Positions 52,796-60,831 of a DNA stretch of 64,000 nucleotides are shown here, piece by piece. Each line of letters starts with the position of its first letter. The first letter of the stretch is position 1. Under the pieces are notes generated by a model. It ran no database searches. It was not told the origin of the DNA and worked only from the letters and a program-made list of their open reading frames with translations. Origin of the DNA: Paraburkholderia franconis (GTDB taxonomy: Bacteria > Pseudomonadota > Gammaproteobacteria > Burkholderiales > Burkholderiaceae); contig NZ_WHNP01000001.1 in the NCBI RefSeq assembly GCF_009362735.1, positions 248,001-312,000 on the forward strand, in the 5' to 3' direction. A program made the translations under genes and the position numbers.

Positions 52796-53569
52796 ATGAA
52801 GCGTGTCGTGCTGGTGACGGGAGCGTGCGGTGGAATCGGCAGCGTGTTGTGCCGGCGTTTCGTTGAAGACGGCGCGACGGTGCTCGCGCTCGACATCGAC
52901 GCCGCCGCGCTGAACGAGCTTGCTTCAAGCCTGGGCGCCGACAATGTGACGCCCGTCGCCGTCGATCTCGGCAATGCCGACGCGGTGCGCGAGCGCGTCG
53001 CGCAAGCGGTGGCCGTGCGCGGCCCCGTCGACGTGCTCGTCGCGAACGCGGGCGCAGCGGACGGGCTGACGCTCGCGAAGACGGACGCGGCGAGCTGGCA
53101 ACGCGACGTGCATCTGAACCTGAACGGCACGTATCACACGGTCGAAGCGGTGCGCGCGTCGATGATCGAACGGCAGCGCGGGTCGATCGTGCTGATCGGC
53201 TCGGTGAACGGCATGGCGGCGCTCGGTCATCCCGCGTACAGCGCGGCGAAGGCGGGGCTCATCAGCTACACGAAGTCGCTCGCGATCGAACTCGGCCGGT
53301 ACGGCATTCGCGCGAACATCGTGTGTCCGGGCACCGTGAAGACGAAGGCCTGGCAGGCGCGCGTCGACAAGAACCCGCAGGTCTTCGAGAACCTGAAGAA
53401 GTGGTATCCGCTGCGCGACTTCGCGACGCCCGACGACATCGCCGATGCCGTGCTTTTTCTCGCGTCGCCGATGGCGCGCGTGATCACTGGCGTCGCGCTG
53501 CCCGTCGATGGCGGCCTGATGGCGGGCAATCGTCTGATGGCCGAGGAGCTGACGCTCGAATCGCTATAA
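52796..53569 (+). CDS. SDR family oxidoreductase, sugar or polyol dehydrogenase-like
   Basis: A 257-aa short-chain dehydrogenase. The NAD(P) motif is VTGACGGIGSVLCRRF; catalytic residues lie in SIVLIGSVNGMAALGHPAYS followed by AAKAG (Tyr-x3-Lys). The C-terminus (GVALPVDGGLMAGN) is usual for the family. It diverges from the ABC binding-protein gene and precedes the ATPase gene by 88 bases, so it likely oxidises the imported sugar or polyol. ATG 52796 has GAGAGG upstream. Confidence 0.9.
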   Translation: MKRVVLVTGACGGIGSVLCRRFVEDGATVLALDIDAAALNELASSLGADNVTPVAVDLGNADAVRERVAQAVAVRGPVDVLVANAGAADGLTLAKTDAASWQRDVHLNLNGTYHTVEAVRASMIERQRGSIVLIGSVNGMAALGHPAYSAAKAGLISYTKSLAIELGRYGIRANIVCPGTVKTKAWQARVDKNPQVFENLKKWYPLRDFATPDDIADAVLFLASPMARVITGVALPVDGGLMAGNRLMAEELTLESL

Positions 53570-53657
53570 CGCTTTTAATGCCTTCGAACAGGCAACGTGA
53601 CCGCATAACCGCAACGCGGCGACATGCAACGCCGCGCACGACGACGATGAGGACAGC

Positions 53658-54767
53658 ATGGCAGCAGTGCAACTGAGCGGCATCTACAAGCGTTACGGCG
53701 ACACGCAGGTCGTGCACGGCATCGACCTGCATATCGACGACGGCGAGTTCGTCGTGCTGGTCGGCCCGTCGGGTTGCGGCAAGAGCACGTTGATGCGAAT
53801 GGTCGCGGGACTCGAGGAAATCAGCGGCGGCGAACTGACGATCGGCGGCACGCGCGCGAACGGCTTGCCGCCGCAGCAGCGCAATATCTCGATGGTGTTC
53901 CAGAGCTACGCGCTCTATCCGCATCTGTCCGTATACGACAACATCGCGTTCGGTCCGCGCATCCGCAAGGAAGCGTCGACGAGCTTCAAGCCGCGCATCG
54001 AGGCGGCCGCGAAGATGCTGAACCTCAGCGGCTACCTCGACCGCTTGCCGCGCGCGCTGTCGGGCGGCCAGCGTCAGCGCGTCGCGATGGGGCGCGCGGT
54101 GGTGCGCGAGCCGTCGCTGTTCCTGTTCGACGAGCCGCTGTCGAACCTCGACGCGAAGCTGCGCGTGCAGATGCGCACGGAGATCAAGGCGCTGCATCAG
54201 CGGCTGAAGAACACGGTGATCTACGTCACGCACGACCAGATCGAGGCGATGACGATGGCCGATCGCATCGTCGTGATGAACGCGGGGCGCATCGAGCAGA
54301 TCGGGCGTCCGCTGGAACTGTACGACCGGCCGGCGAATCTGTTCGTCGCGAGCTTTCTCGGCTCGCCTTCGATGAACTTCGCGGCGGGCGAAGTGGTGAG
54401 CACGGCGAACGGCGTCGCATTGCAACTCGGCGACGGCGCGCAGATTCCGCTGCACGGCGCGAACGGCGCGAACGGCGTGAACGGCGTGAACGGTGTGAGC
54501 GGCGCGATCGCGAAGCCCGGCGCGAAGGTCACGCTCGGCGTGCGGCCCGAACATATCGAAGCATCGGACGAGGGGATTCCGATGGACGTCGAAGTGATCG
54601 AGCCGACGGGCGCGGAAACGCATCTGTACGGCAAGATCGGCGGCGCGTCGTGGTGCGTGACGATGCGCCAGCGCGCGTCGATCGAGCCGGGCCAGCGCGT
54701 GACAGTGCGCTTTCCCGGGCAGCACATGCACCTGTTCGATACGGAGAGCGGACGCAGACTTGGCTGA
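53658..54767 (+). CDS. sugar ABC transporter ATP-binding protein (UgpC/MsmK-like)
   Basis: A 369-aa ATPase. Walker A GPSGCGKST is at 36-44, signature LSGGQ at 134-138, Walker B LFLFDEP at 154-160, and a TOBE-type C-terminal domain from about 240. It energises the MalF/MalG-like permeases encoded on the opposite strand. An unusual low-complexity insertion of Asn-Gly repeats (about residues 267-283) interrupts the regulatory domain. The start is at ATG 53658 with a GAGGAC site. Confidence 0.92.
   Translation: MAAVQLSGIYKRYGDTQVVHGIDLHIDDGEFVVLVGPSGCGKSTLMRMVAGLEEISGGELTIGGTRANGLPPQQRNISMVFQSYALYPHLSVYDNIAFGPRIRKEASTSFKPRIEAAAKMLNLSGYLDRLPRALSGGQRQRVAMGRAVVREPSLFLFDEPLSNLDAKLRVQMRTEIKALHQRLKNTVIYVTHDQIEAMTMADRIVVMNAGRIEQIGRPLELYDRPANLFVASFLGSPSMNFAAGEVVSTANGVALQLGDGAQIPLHGANGANGVNGVNGVSGAIAKPGAKVTLGVRPEHIEASDEGIPMDVEVIEPTGAETHLYGKIGGASWCVTMRQRASIEPGQRVTVRFPGQHMHLFDTESGRRLG
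54456..54506. repeat. in-frame minisatellite encoding GAN/GVN repeats
   Basis: Within the ATPase gene the unit GCGAACGG/GTGAACGG recurs about five times, encoding GANGANGVNGVNGVSGA. Period nine bases, in frame, so copy-number changes would alter only linker length between the TOBE strands. Confidence 0.7.
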
Positions 54768-54830
54768 TGGCACGGTACGGCGACGCGGCGACATGCCGTT
54801 GATTCACTTTCAATCCAAAGGAACGCACAG

Positions 54831-55703
54831 GTGTCCGCACCGAACCTGATTCCTCATATCCGCAGCGCGCTCGAATCGCTGCGGCCCGCCGAGCGCAAGG
54901 TCGCCGACATGGTGCTGTCGGATGTCGACTTCGCGATGCGCGCGAGCATCACCGAGCTTGCGCAGCGCGCGGATGTCTCCGAGCCTTCCGTCACGCGCTT
55001 TTGCCGTGCCGTCGGCGCGCACGGCCTGCGCGACTTCAAGATGCAGCTCGCGCAAAGCGTCGCGGGCGGAATGCCGTATGCGTCGCAGGCCGTCGCGCGC
55101 GACGACGATACGCAGGCGCTGATTCAAAAGGTCGGCGAAGCGGCCGTCGAAGGCATCATGCAGGCGCGCAGCGCGATCGACCCCGTCGCGGTGAATGCCG
55201 CGATGGCCGCGCTGGCGAGTGCGCGCCGCGTGTATTTCTTCGGCGTCGGCTCGGGTTCGGGACTCGTCGCGCAGGACGCGGCGTTGCGTTTCCTGCGGCT
55301 CGACATCGCCGCGAGCGCTTTTACGGATGGGCATTTGCAGCGCCTGTACGCAGGCCTGCTCGAACCCGGGGACGTCGCGTTCGCGATTTCGCATTCGGGG
55401 CGCAGCGTCGAAGTGAACGAGAGCATGCAGATCGCGAAGGAGCGCGGCGCGACGACGATTGCATTGACCAACGTAGGCTCGCGGCTCGCGTGGATGGTCG
55501 ATATTCCGTTGCTGCTGCGTGTGCCGAGTCCCATCGATCCGAATACGCCGGGCGTGTCGCGGCTCGTGCATCTGTGCGTGATGGATGCGCTTGCGATCGG
55601 TGTCGCGTTGCGCCTCGAACCGCACACGCTGGAGAAGATGCGTCACGCGAAAGCGCGGCTGGCGCACGAAGCAGACGAGGCCGCCGAGGATGAGCCGCGT
55701 TAG
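54831..55703 (+). CDS. RpiR/MurR family transcriptional regulator with SIS domain
   Basis: A 290-aa regulator. The N-terminal helix-turn-helix (SITELAQRADVSEPSVTRFC) is followed by a phosphosugar-binding SIS domain (ARRVYFFGVGSGSGLVAQDA, LEPGDVAFAISHSGRSVEVN). It likely senses a phosphorylated or free sugar intermediate and controls the adjacent SDR/ABC genes. The GTG start at 54831 has AAAGGA eight bases upstream. Downstream of the ATPase by 63 bases, same strand. Confidence 0.92.
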   Translation: MSAPNLIPHIRSALESLRPAERKVADMVLSDVDFAMRASITELAQRADVSEPSVTRFCRAVGAHGLRDFKMQLAQSVAGGMPYASQAVARDDDTQALIQKVGEAAVEGIMQARSAIDPVAVNAAMAALASARRVYFFGVGSGSGLVAQDAALRFLRLDIAASAFTDGHLQRLYAGLLEPGDVAFAISHSGRSVEVNESMQIAKERGATTIALTNVGSRLAWMVDIPLLLRVPSPIDPNTPGVSRLVHLCVMDALAIGVALRLEPHTLEKMRHAKARLAHEADEAAEDEPR

Positions 55704-55724
55704 TCAGGCGTTCGTCATCGATCT

Positions 55725-56567
55725 TTAGCGATGCACGTAGCCGAACCGCCGCGACAGACGTTGCGTCGCTGCAAGCAATGTTTGCGCGGCGCCGCCCTGC
55801 GTATCACTGTCGAAGCTCCCCGCCGTGCCCATCAGCGCGATCACGAGCACGATGCTGCCTGTGTGATCGAACACGGGCGCGGCCAGCGTGTTGATGCCGG
55901 GGATCGGCTTGTTGAGCGCGGTGTCGATGCCATGCTCGCGGATCTGCGCGAGACGCTCGGCATACGGTGGCGCGAGCTTTGCCGCGCGCGCATCGGTCGA
56001 CGCGAAAATCTCCGCGCGCTGCGCACCCGCGAGACGCAGATGATCCTGCGCGAGCAGACCATGCCGCACATCGTCGGCGACATGGGCGGCGAACACGCGG
56101 CCGATCGCCGTGTTGACGAGCGACATCACGGTGCCCACGCGCAGGCTCACATGCAACGGCCGCGCCGATTCTTCGAGCCGCACGACGGTCGGTCCCAGCG
56201 GACCGAGCACGGCCATCGCGACGCTCATGCCTGTCGTCACCGCGAGGTCGACGATTTCGGGCTCCGCTTCGCGCGTCGGCGACAGGCGCTGCAATCCGAT
56301 GAGACCCAGTTCGAGCGCAAGCGGCCCCGCTTCGAAACAGCCTAATGCATCGCGCCCGAGCAAGCCGATCTTCTGCAAGCTCACCAGATGCGGAAAGGCC
56401 TTCGCGGCCGGCATGCCCGCTGCCGCCGCCAGATCGCGCAACGACAACGGCTTGCCAGCCGCGACGAGAGCCGTGAGCAGCTCGCCCGTGCTGTCGAGCG
56501 ACTGGATGCCGCGCTGCTGTTTTGCGTCGGCGGTTTCGGATGACGAGGTCTTGAGGGCTTCGTTCAT
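55725..56567 (-). CDS. IclR family transcriptional regulator (second of tandem pair)
   Basis: A 280-aa IclR regulator. The N-terminal winged helix (QRGIQSLDSTGELLTALVAA, LRDLAAAAGMPAAKAFPHLV) precedes the effector domain (VAMAVLGPLGPTVVRLEESA, VMSLVNTAIGRVFAAHVADD). It follows the paralogue at 56570 after two bases, so both are made from one transcript. The two share the KQQRGIQS N-terminal motif. They probably act on the divergent catabolic operon at 57682. Confidence 0.91.
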   Translation of the reverse strand: MNEALKTSSSETADAKQQRGIQSLDSTGELLTALVAAGKPLSLRDLAAAAGMPAAKAFPHLVSLQKIGLLGRDALGCFEAGPLALELGLIGLQRLSPTREAEPEIVDLAVTTGMSVAMAVLGPLGPTVVRLEESARPLHVSLRVGTVMSLVNTAIGRVFAAHVADDVRHGLLAQDHLRLAGAQRAEIFASTDARAAKLAPPYAERLAQIREHGIDTALNKPIPGINTLAAPVFDHTGSIVLVIALMGTAGSFDSDTQGGAAQTLLAATQRLSRRFGYVHR

Positions 56568-56569
56568 GT

Positions 56570-57418
56570 TCAATGCGCCACGATATCCGCGCCGATCTCG
56601 CGCGCCGCGTTTTGCAGCGCCCGCGCGATCGGCCCTGTCCAGTTCACGTCGATTGCGCCGCTCGGGCCGATCACCGTCAGCGCGACGCATAGCTCGCCAG
56701 CGGCATCGAGCACGGGCACGGCAAGACTGCTGATGCCGGGGCTCGGCGCGTCGATGCCGCGTTCGATGCCGCGCTCGCGGATAGCGGCAAGCGTCGCGTC
56801 GAATGCTTTGCGTTCGGCGGGCGCGACGATGTCGGCCGTGTTGCCCGACTGGTTCGCCCACATCGTCTGCAGTTGAGCGGGCGCGAGGAATGCGCAGAAC
56901 ACGCGTCCCGTCGATGTGGCCGGCAACGACATCACCGTGCCCAAATGCAGGTTCACATGCAACGGAAAGCCCGCATGCTCGTAGCGGACGATGGTCGGCC
57001 CTTGCGGACCGGCCGTGCAGATCGCGACGCTGAAGCCGATCTCCTCGGCGAGCGCGGCGACGCGCGGCACGGCGGCGCGAAACGCAGGCTGGTTCGCGAG
57101 CCGCATCAGGCCGAGCCGCAATGAAAGCGGCCCCGGCTCGTAGCGTCCCGAGAGGTCGTCGCGCTTGATGAGGCCGAGCCGCGTAAGGCTCACGAGATAC
57201 GCGTGCGCCTGGCCGGGCGCGATGTCGGCGGCCGATGCGAGGTCGGAGAGCGCGAGCGGCGCACGCGCCGTCGCGAGCGCATGCAGTAGCCGTCCGCCGA
57301 CTTCGACGCTCTGGATGCCGCGCTGCTGCTTGCCCGCGCCCGTTTCGCTGTCTGTTGCTGCCTTGGCTGCCTTGCTCATGCCGCTCACGCCGTTCGTCCG
57401 CGCCGAAAAAAGGTCCAT
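56570..57418 (-). CDS. IclR family transcriptional regulator (first of tandem pair)
   Basis: A 282-aa IclR protein. Winged helix SDLASAADIAPGQAHAYLVS and effector domain VAICTAGPQGPTIVRYEHAG with HVNLHLGTVMSLPATSTGRV. Start could be ATG 57418 or ATG 57379 (MSKAAKAATD); neither has an excellent ribosome site. It is divergent from the metallo-beta-lactamase-fold operon, whose promoter lies in the 263-base gap, and is the likely primary regulator of it. Confidence 0.9.
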   Translation of the reverse strand: MDLFSARTNGVSGMSKAAKAATDSETGAGKQQRGIQSVEVGGRLLHALATARAPLALSDLASAADIAPGQAHAYLVSLTRLGLIKRDDLSGRYEPGPLSLRLGLMRLANQPAFRAAVPRVAALAEEIGFSVAICTAGPQGPTIVRYEHAGFPLHVNLHLGTVMSLPATSTGRVFCAFLAPAQLQTMWANQSGNTADIVAPAERKAFDATLAAIRERGIERGIDAPSPGISSLAVPVLDAAGELCVALTVIGPSGAIDVNWTGPIARALQNAAREIGADIVAH

Positions 57419-57515
57419 GTTAAACGAACGCGCGCCTTCGGCCGCCGCCGATCGCGCCGATCCAGTGAGCGTTCAGGGTAAACACGAAATTAGCATATAG
57501 CGATACGTTTAGCTA

Positions 57516-57543
57516 TTGACAAATAATCGGCAACGTCTAAGAT
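57516..57543 (+). promoter_or_regulatory. promoter of the MBL/monooxygenase operon
   Basis: TTGACA (57516-57521), 16-base spacer and TAAGAT (57538-57543) form a strong sigma70-type promoter about 140 bases from the first start codon. GTTAAACGAAC (57419-57429) overlaps the divergent IclR start and CGTTTA occurs again at 57506-57511, giving inverted TAAACG/CGTTTA half-sites that might be IclR operators (inference). Confidence 0.6.
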
Positions 57544-57681
57544 GGAATCAACCCGACGCGACAGCAACAGCCGCCGGGCAATTCCAACCCAATGGGGCGA
57601 GACAGTCATCCTGCAGTGCGCCGGCCGTTCGCATGGCGCACGCCGTCTCGCCCGTCGCACCATCAATTGACGGAGACGAGC

Positions 57682-58641
57682 ATGGCCAAGGCATTCGCAT
57701 CGCAAGCCGACCTCGAAGAGAAGAAGATCACGTGGACGCAGCTGTCCGACAACGCGTACGCGTACACGGCGGAAGGCGACCCGAACTCGGGCGTGATCGT
57801 CGGCGACGACGGCGTGCTGATCGTCGATACGACCGCGACGCCCGCGATGGCGCAAGACCTGATCGCGAAGATCCGCAGCGTCACCGACAAGCCGATCAAA
57901 TACGTCGTGCTGTCGCACTACCACGCGGTGCGCGTGCTTGGCGCGTCGGCGTATTTCAACGAAGGCGCGCAGCAGATCATCGCGAGCCGCGGCACGTATG
58001 AAATGATCGTCGAGCGCGGCGAGGCCGACATGAAGTCGGAGATCGAGCGCTTTCCGCGCCTCTTTGCGGGCGTCGAAACGGTGCCGGGCCTCACGTGGCC
58101 GACGCTCGTGTTCGAGAAGGAAATCACGCTGTTCCTCGGCAAGCTCGAAGTGCGCATCGCGCATCTGGGCGCGGGTCATACGAAGGGCGATACCGTCGTG
58201 TGGCTGCCTTCGCAAAAGGTGCTGTTCTCAGGCGATCTCGTCGAATACGAGGCCGCGTGCTATTGCGGCGACGCGCAACTCGAACAGTGGCCCGCGACGC
58301 TCGAAGCGCTGCGCTCGCTGAACGCCGAGAAGCTGGTGCCGGGCCGCGGCCCCGCGCTCACCACGCCTGAAGACGTGAACAAGGGCCTCGACTATACGAA
58401 GGACTTCGTCACGACGCTCCTGCAAAGCGGCCGCGAGGCCGTCGCCGAAAAGCTCGATCTGAAGGCCGCAATGGCGCACACGCGCAAGGCGATGGACCCG
58501 AAGTTCGGCCAGGTCTTCATCTACGAGCACTGCCTGCCGTTCGACGTGTCGCGCGCGTATGACGAGGCGAGCGGCATCACGCATCCGCGCATCTGGACCG
58601 CGCAGCGCGACAAGGACATGTGGGACGCGCTCCAGGCGTGA
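57682..58641 (+). CDS. metallo-beta-lactamase-fold hydrolase with altered metal site
   Basis: A 319-aa MBL-fold protein. The normal HxHxDH loop reads LSHYHAVRVLGASAY: His79 and His81 are kept, but the Asp and His of metal site 2 are Val83 and Arg84. His166 (GAGHTKGD) and Asp185 (FSGDLVEYEA) remain. It would bind one metal at most, or act differently from glyoxalase II-type enzymes. The gene leads an operon with an aromatic FAD monooxygenase, so it may hydrolyse a ring-derived ester or thioester (inference). ATG 57682 has GGAGACG upstream. Confidence 0.86.
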   Translation: MAKAFASQADLEEKKITWTQLSDNAYAYTAEGDPNSGVIVGDDGVLIVDTTATPAMAQDLIAKIRSVTDKPIKYVVLSHYHAVRVLGASAYFNEGAQQIIASRGTYEMIVERGEADMKSEIERFPRLFAGVETVPGLTWPTLVFEKEITLFLGKLEVRIAHLGAGHTKGDTVVWLPSQKVLFSGDLVEYEAACYCGDAQLEQWPATLEALRSLNAEKLVPGRGPALTTPEDVNKGLDYTKDFVTTLLQSGREAVAEKLDLKAAMAHTRKAMDPKFGQVFIYEHCLPFDVSRAYDEASGITHPRIWTAQRDKDMWDALQA

Positions 58642-58702
58642 TTCCAGGCGTGATGCGTGGCGGCATGGACGAAGCACAAAGCAGACGGATGGAGACAGCA
58701 GA

Positions 58703-60409
58703 ATGAGCAGCATCGACTACCAGACCTTGTCGTTCGAATACCGGCGCTGCGCCGAGCAGGACAACGGCGCGGCGAAGCATCCCGTGATCGTGGTCGGCGC
58801 GGGGCCCGTCGGTCTCGCGACGGCAATCGATCTCGCGCAGCACGGCGTGCCCGTCGTGCTCGTCGACGATGACTGTTCGCTTTCGACAGGTTCGCGTGCG
58901 ATCTGCTTTTCGAAGCGCTCGCTCGACATCTTCGATCGCCTTGGCTGCGGCGACCGGATGGTCGACAAGGGCATCAGCTGGAACGTCGGCAAGGTGTTCC
59001 TGCAGGACGAACTGCTGTACACGTTCAATCTGCTGCCGGAGGCGGGGCATCATCGTCCCGCGTTCATCAACTTGCAGCAGTACTACGTCGAAGGCTTTCT
59101 GCTCGAACGTGCGCAGTCGCTGCCGAATATCGACATCCGCTGGAAGAACAAGGTGGTCGGCTTGCAGCAGCACGGCGAGCCGGGTTCCGCCGATGCGTTC
59201 GTCACGCTGACCGTCGAGACGCCCGATGGCGAATATCCGTTGTGCGGCCGCTATGTGATTGCCGCCGACGGTTCGCGCAGCCCGATCCGCAACATGATGG
59301 GCCTCGACAGCAAAGGCCGTGTGTTCAAGGACCGTTTCCTGATCGCCGACGTGAAGATGGAAGCGGAGTTTCCGAGCGAGCGCTGGTTCTGGTTCGATCC
59401 GCCGTTCCATCCGAATCAGTCGGTGCTGCTGCATCATCAGCCCGACAACGTGTGGCGCATCGACTTTCAGCTCGGCTGGGACGCGGACCCCGTTCTCGAG
59501 AAAACGCCCGAGCGCGTGCTGCCGCGTGTGCGCGCGCTGCTCGGCCCGGATGTGAAGTTCGAACTGGAATGGGTCAGCGTCTACACGTTCTCGTGCCTGC
59601 GCATGGAGCGCTTCCGGCATGGCAACGTGGTGTTTGTCGGCGATGCCGCGCATCTCGTGTCGCCGTTCGGCGCGCGCGGCGCGAACAGCGGTTTCCAGGA
59701 CGCGGAGAACATCGCTTGGAAGCTCGCGATGGTGCTGGACGGCCGCGCGCCGGATACATTGCTCGATACGTACGCGAGCGAACGCGAATATGCAGCCGAC
59801 GAGAACATTCGCAACTCGACGCGTTCCACCGATTTCATCACACCGAAGTCGCCCGTCAGCCGCACGTTCCGCGACGCCGTGCTGAAGCTCGCGCGTAAGC
59901 ATCCGTTCGCGCGTGCGCTCGCAAACAGCGGACGTCTTTCGGTGCCTGCGGTGCTGCGCGATTCGACGCTCAACACGGCCGATTGCGACAGCTTCGAAGA
60001 CAAGATGGTGCCGGGGACTTCGTGCGCGGACGCGCCGGTCTTGCTGAATGGCGGGCCCGCCTGGCTGCTCGCGCAATTGGGCGAGGTGTTCACGGGCGTG
60101 CTGTTCTGCGGCAAGGACGGCATCGACGCCGCGACGCAACGTGCGCTGAACGCGCTGCACGATGGACCGATTCCGTTGAAGCTGGTCATCGTCGCGCGTG
60201 ATGGCGAGGGCGATGCGGTACGCGATCCGAAGGGCGCCGTCGTGCTTGAAGATGCCGAACGTCTTGCGTTCTCGCGTTACGACGCGACGCCCGGAACGTT
60301 CTATCTGATCCGTCCGGACCAGCATGTGTGCGCGCGCTGGCGCACGCTCGATGCGGCGCGCGTCGAAGCCGCGCTCAAGCGGACTTTGTGCGTGGAAGGT
60401 ATTGCGTAA
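58703..60409 (+). CDS. FAD-dependent aromatic monooxygenase (MhpA-like)
   Basis: A 568-aa class A flavin monooxygenase. Dinucleotide motif GAGPVG at 32-37, DG motif AADGSRSP at 187-194 and GDAAHLVSPFG at 313-323 identify it. The C-terminal thioredoxin-like domain is present, as in phenol and 3-(3-hydroxyphenyl)propionate hydroxylases. It uses NAD(P)H and O2 to hydroxylate a phenolic ring. It follows the MBL-fold gene by 61 bases and precedes a DUF2783 gene. Confidence 0.9.
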   Translation: MSSIDYQTLSFEYRRCAEQDNGAAKHPVIVVGAGPVGLATAIDLAQHGVPVVLVDDDCSLSTGSRAICFSKRSLDIFDRLGCGDRMVDKGISWNVGKVFLQDELLYTFNLLPEAGHHRPAFINLQQYYVEGFLLERAQSLPNIDIRWKNKVVGLQQHGEPGSADAFVTLTVETPDGEYPLCGRYVIAADGSRSPIRNMMGLDSKGRVFKDRFLIADVKMEAEFPSERWFWFDPPFHPNQSVLLHHQPDNVWRIDFQLGWDADPVLEKTPERVLPRVRALLGPDVKFELEWVSVYTFSCLRMERFRHGNVVFVGDAAHLVSPFGARGANSGFQDAENIAWKLAMVLDGRAPDTLLDTYASEREYAADENIRNSTRSTDFITPKSPVSRTFRDAVLKLARKHPFARALANSGRLSVPAVLRDSTLNTADCDSFEDKMVPGTSCADAPVLLNGGPAWLLAQLGEVFTGVLFCGKDGIDAATQRALNALHDGPIPLKLVIVARDGEGDAVRDPKGAVVLEDAERLAFSRYDATPGTFYLIRPDQHVCARWRTLDAARVEAALKRTLCVEGIA

Positions 60410-60439
60410 ATGCAGCGTACGGAGCAACAGGAGACAACG

Positions 60440-60691
60440 GTGGCACTCATCACGCAACTCAATCTGACACAACCCGACGACTTCTACGAAGCGCTGATCG
60501 ACATGCATCGCGACTTCGATGAAGCACAAAGCCAGGCGGCCAACGCGCAGCTGATCCTGCTGCTGGCGAATCATATCGGCGACTACGCGACGCTGATGGA
60601 AGCGATTCGATATGCGCGCGAAGGCGTCGACGGAACGAATCTTCCGGCTGCTGCCGGGCATGCAGCGGACGCGCCGCGCGTCGCGGCCTGA
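60440..60691 (+). CDS. DUF2783 domain-containing small protein
   Basis: An 83-aa helical protein (LTQPDDFYEALIDMHRDFDE, ANAQLILLLANHIGDYATLM). DUF2783 proteins are encoded next to FAD aromatic monooxygenases and have no known activity; a role as a subunit or stability factor is plausible. GTG 60440 is preferred because AGGAG sits seven bases upstream; an ATG at 60410 directly follows the previous stop. Operon member. Confidence 0.85.
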   Translation: MALITQLNLTQPDDFYEALIDMHRDFDEAQSQAANAQLILLLANHIGDYATLMEAIRYAREGVDGTNLPAAAGHAADAPRVAA

Positions 60692-60831
60692 TCTTTTTGA
60701 TGCGGCTCGTAGCGTAAGCACACGCGAGCCGCCGCTTTTCCCACAGCCTCACACCTTCACAACCTCACAACACGGCGCAACAGACGCCGGACCCGCTGGG
60801 TCCGTTGGACCCGTATTGTCTGGAGATCCTG

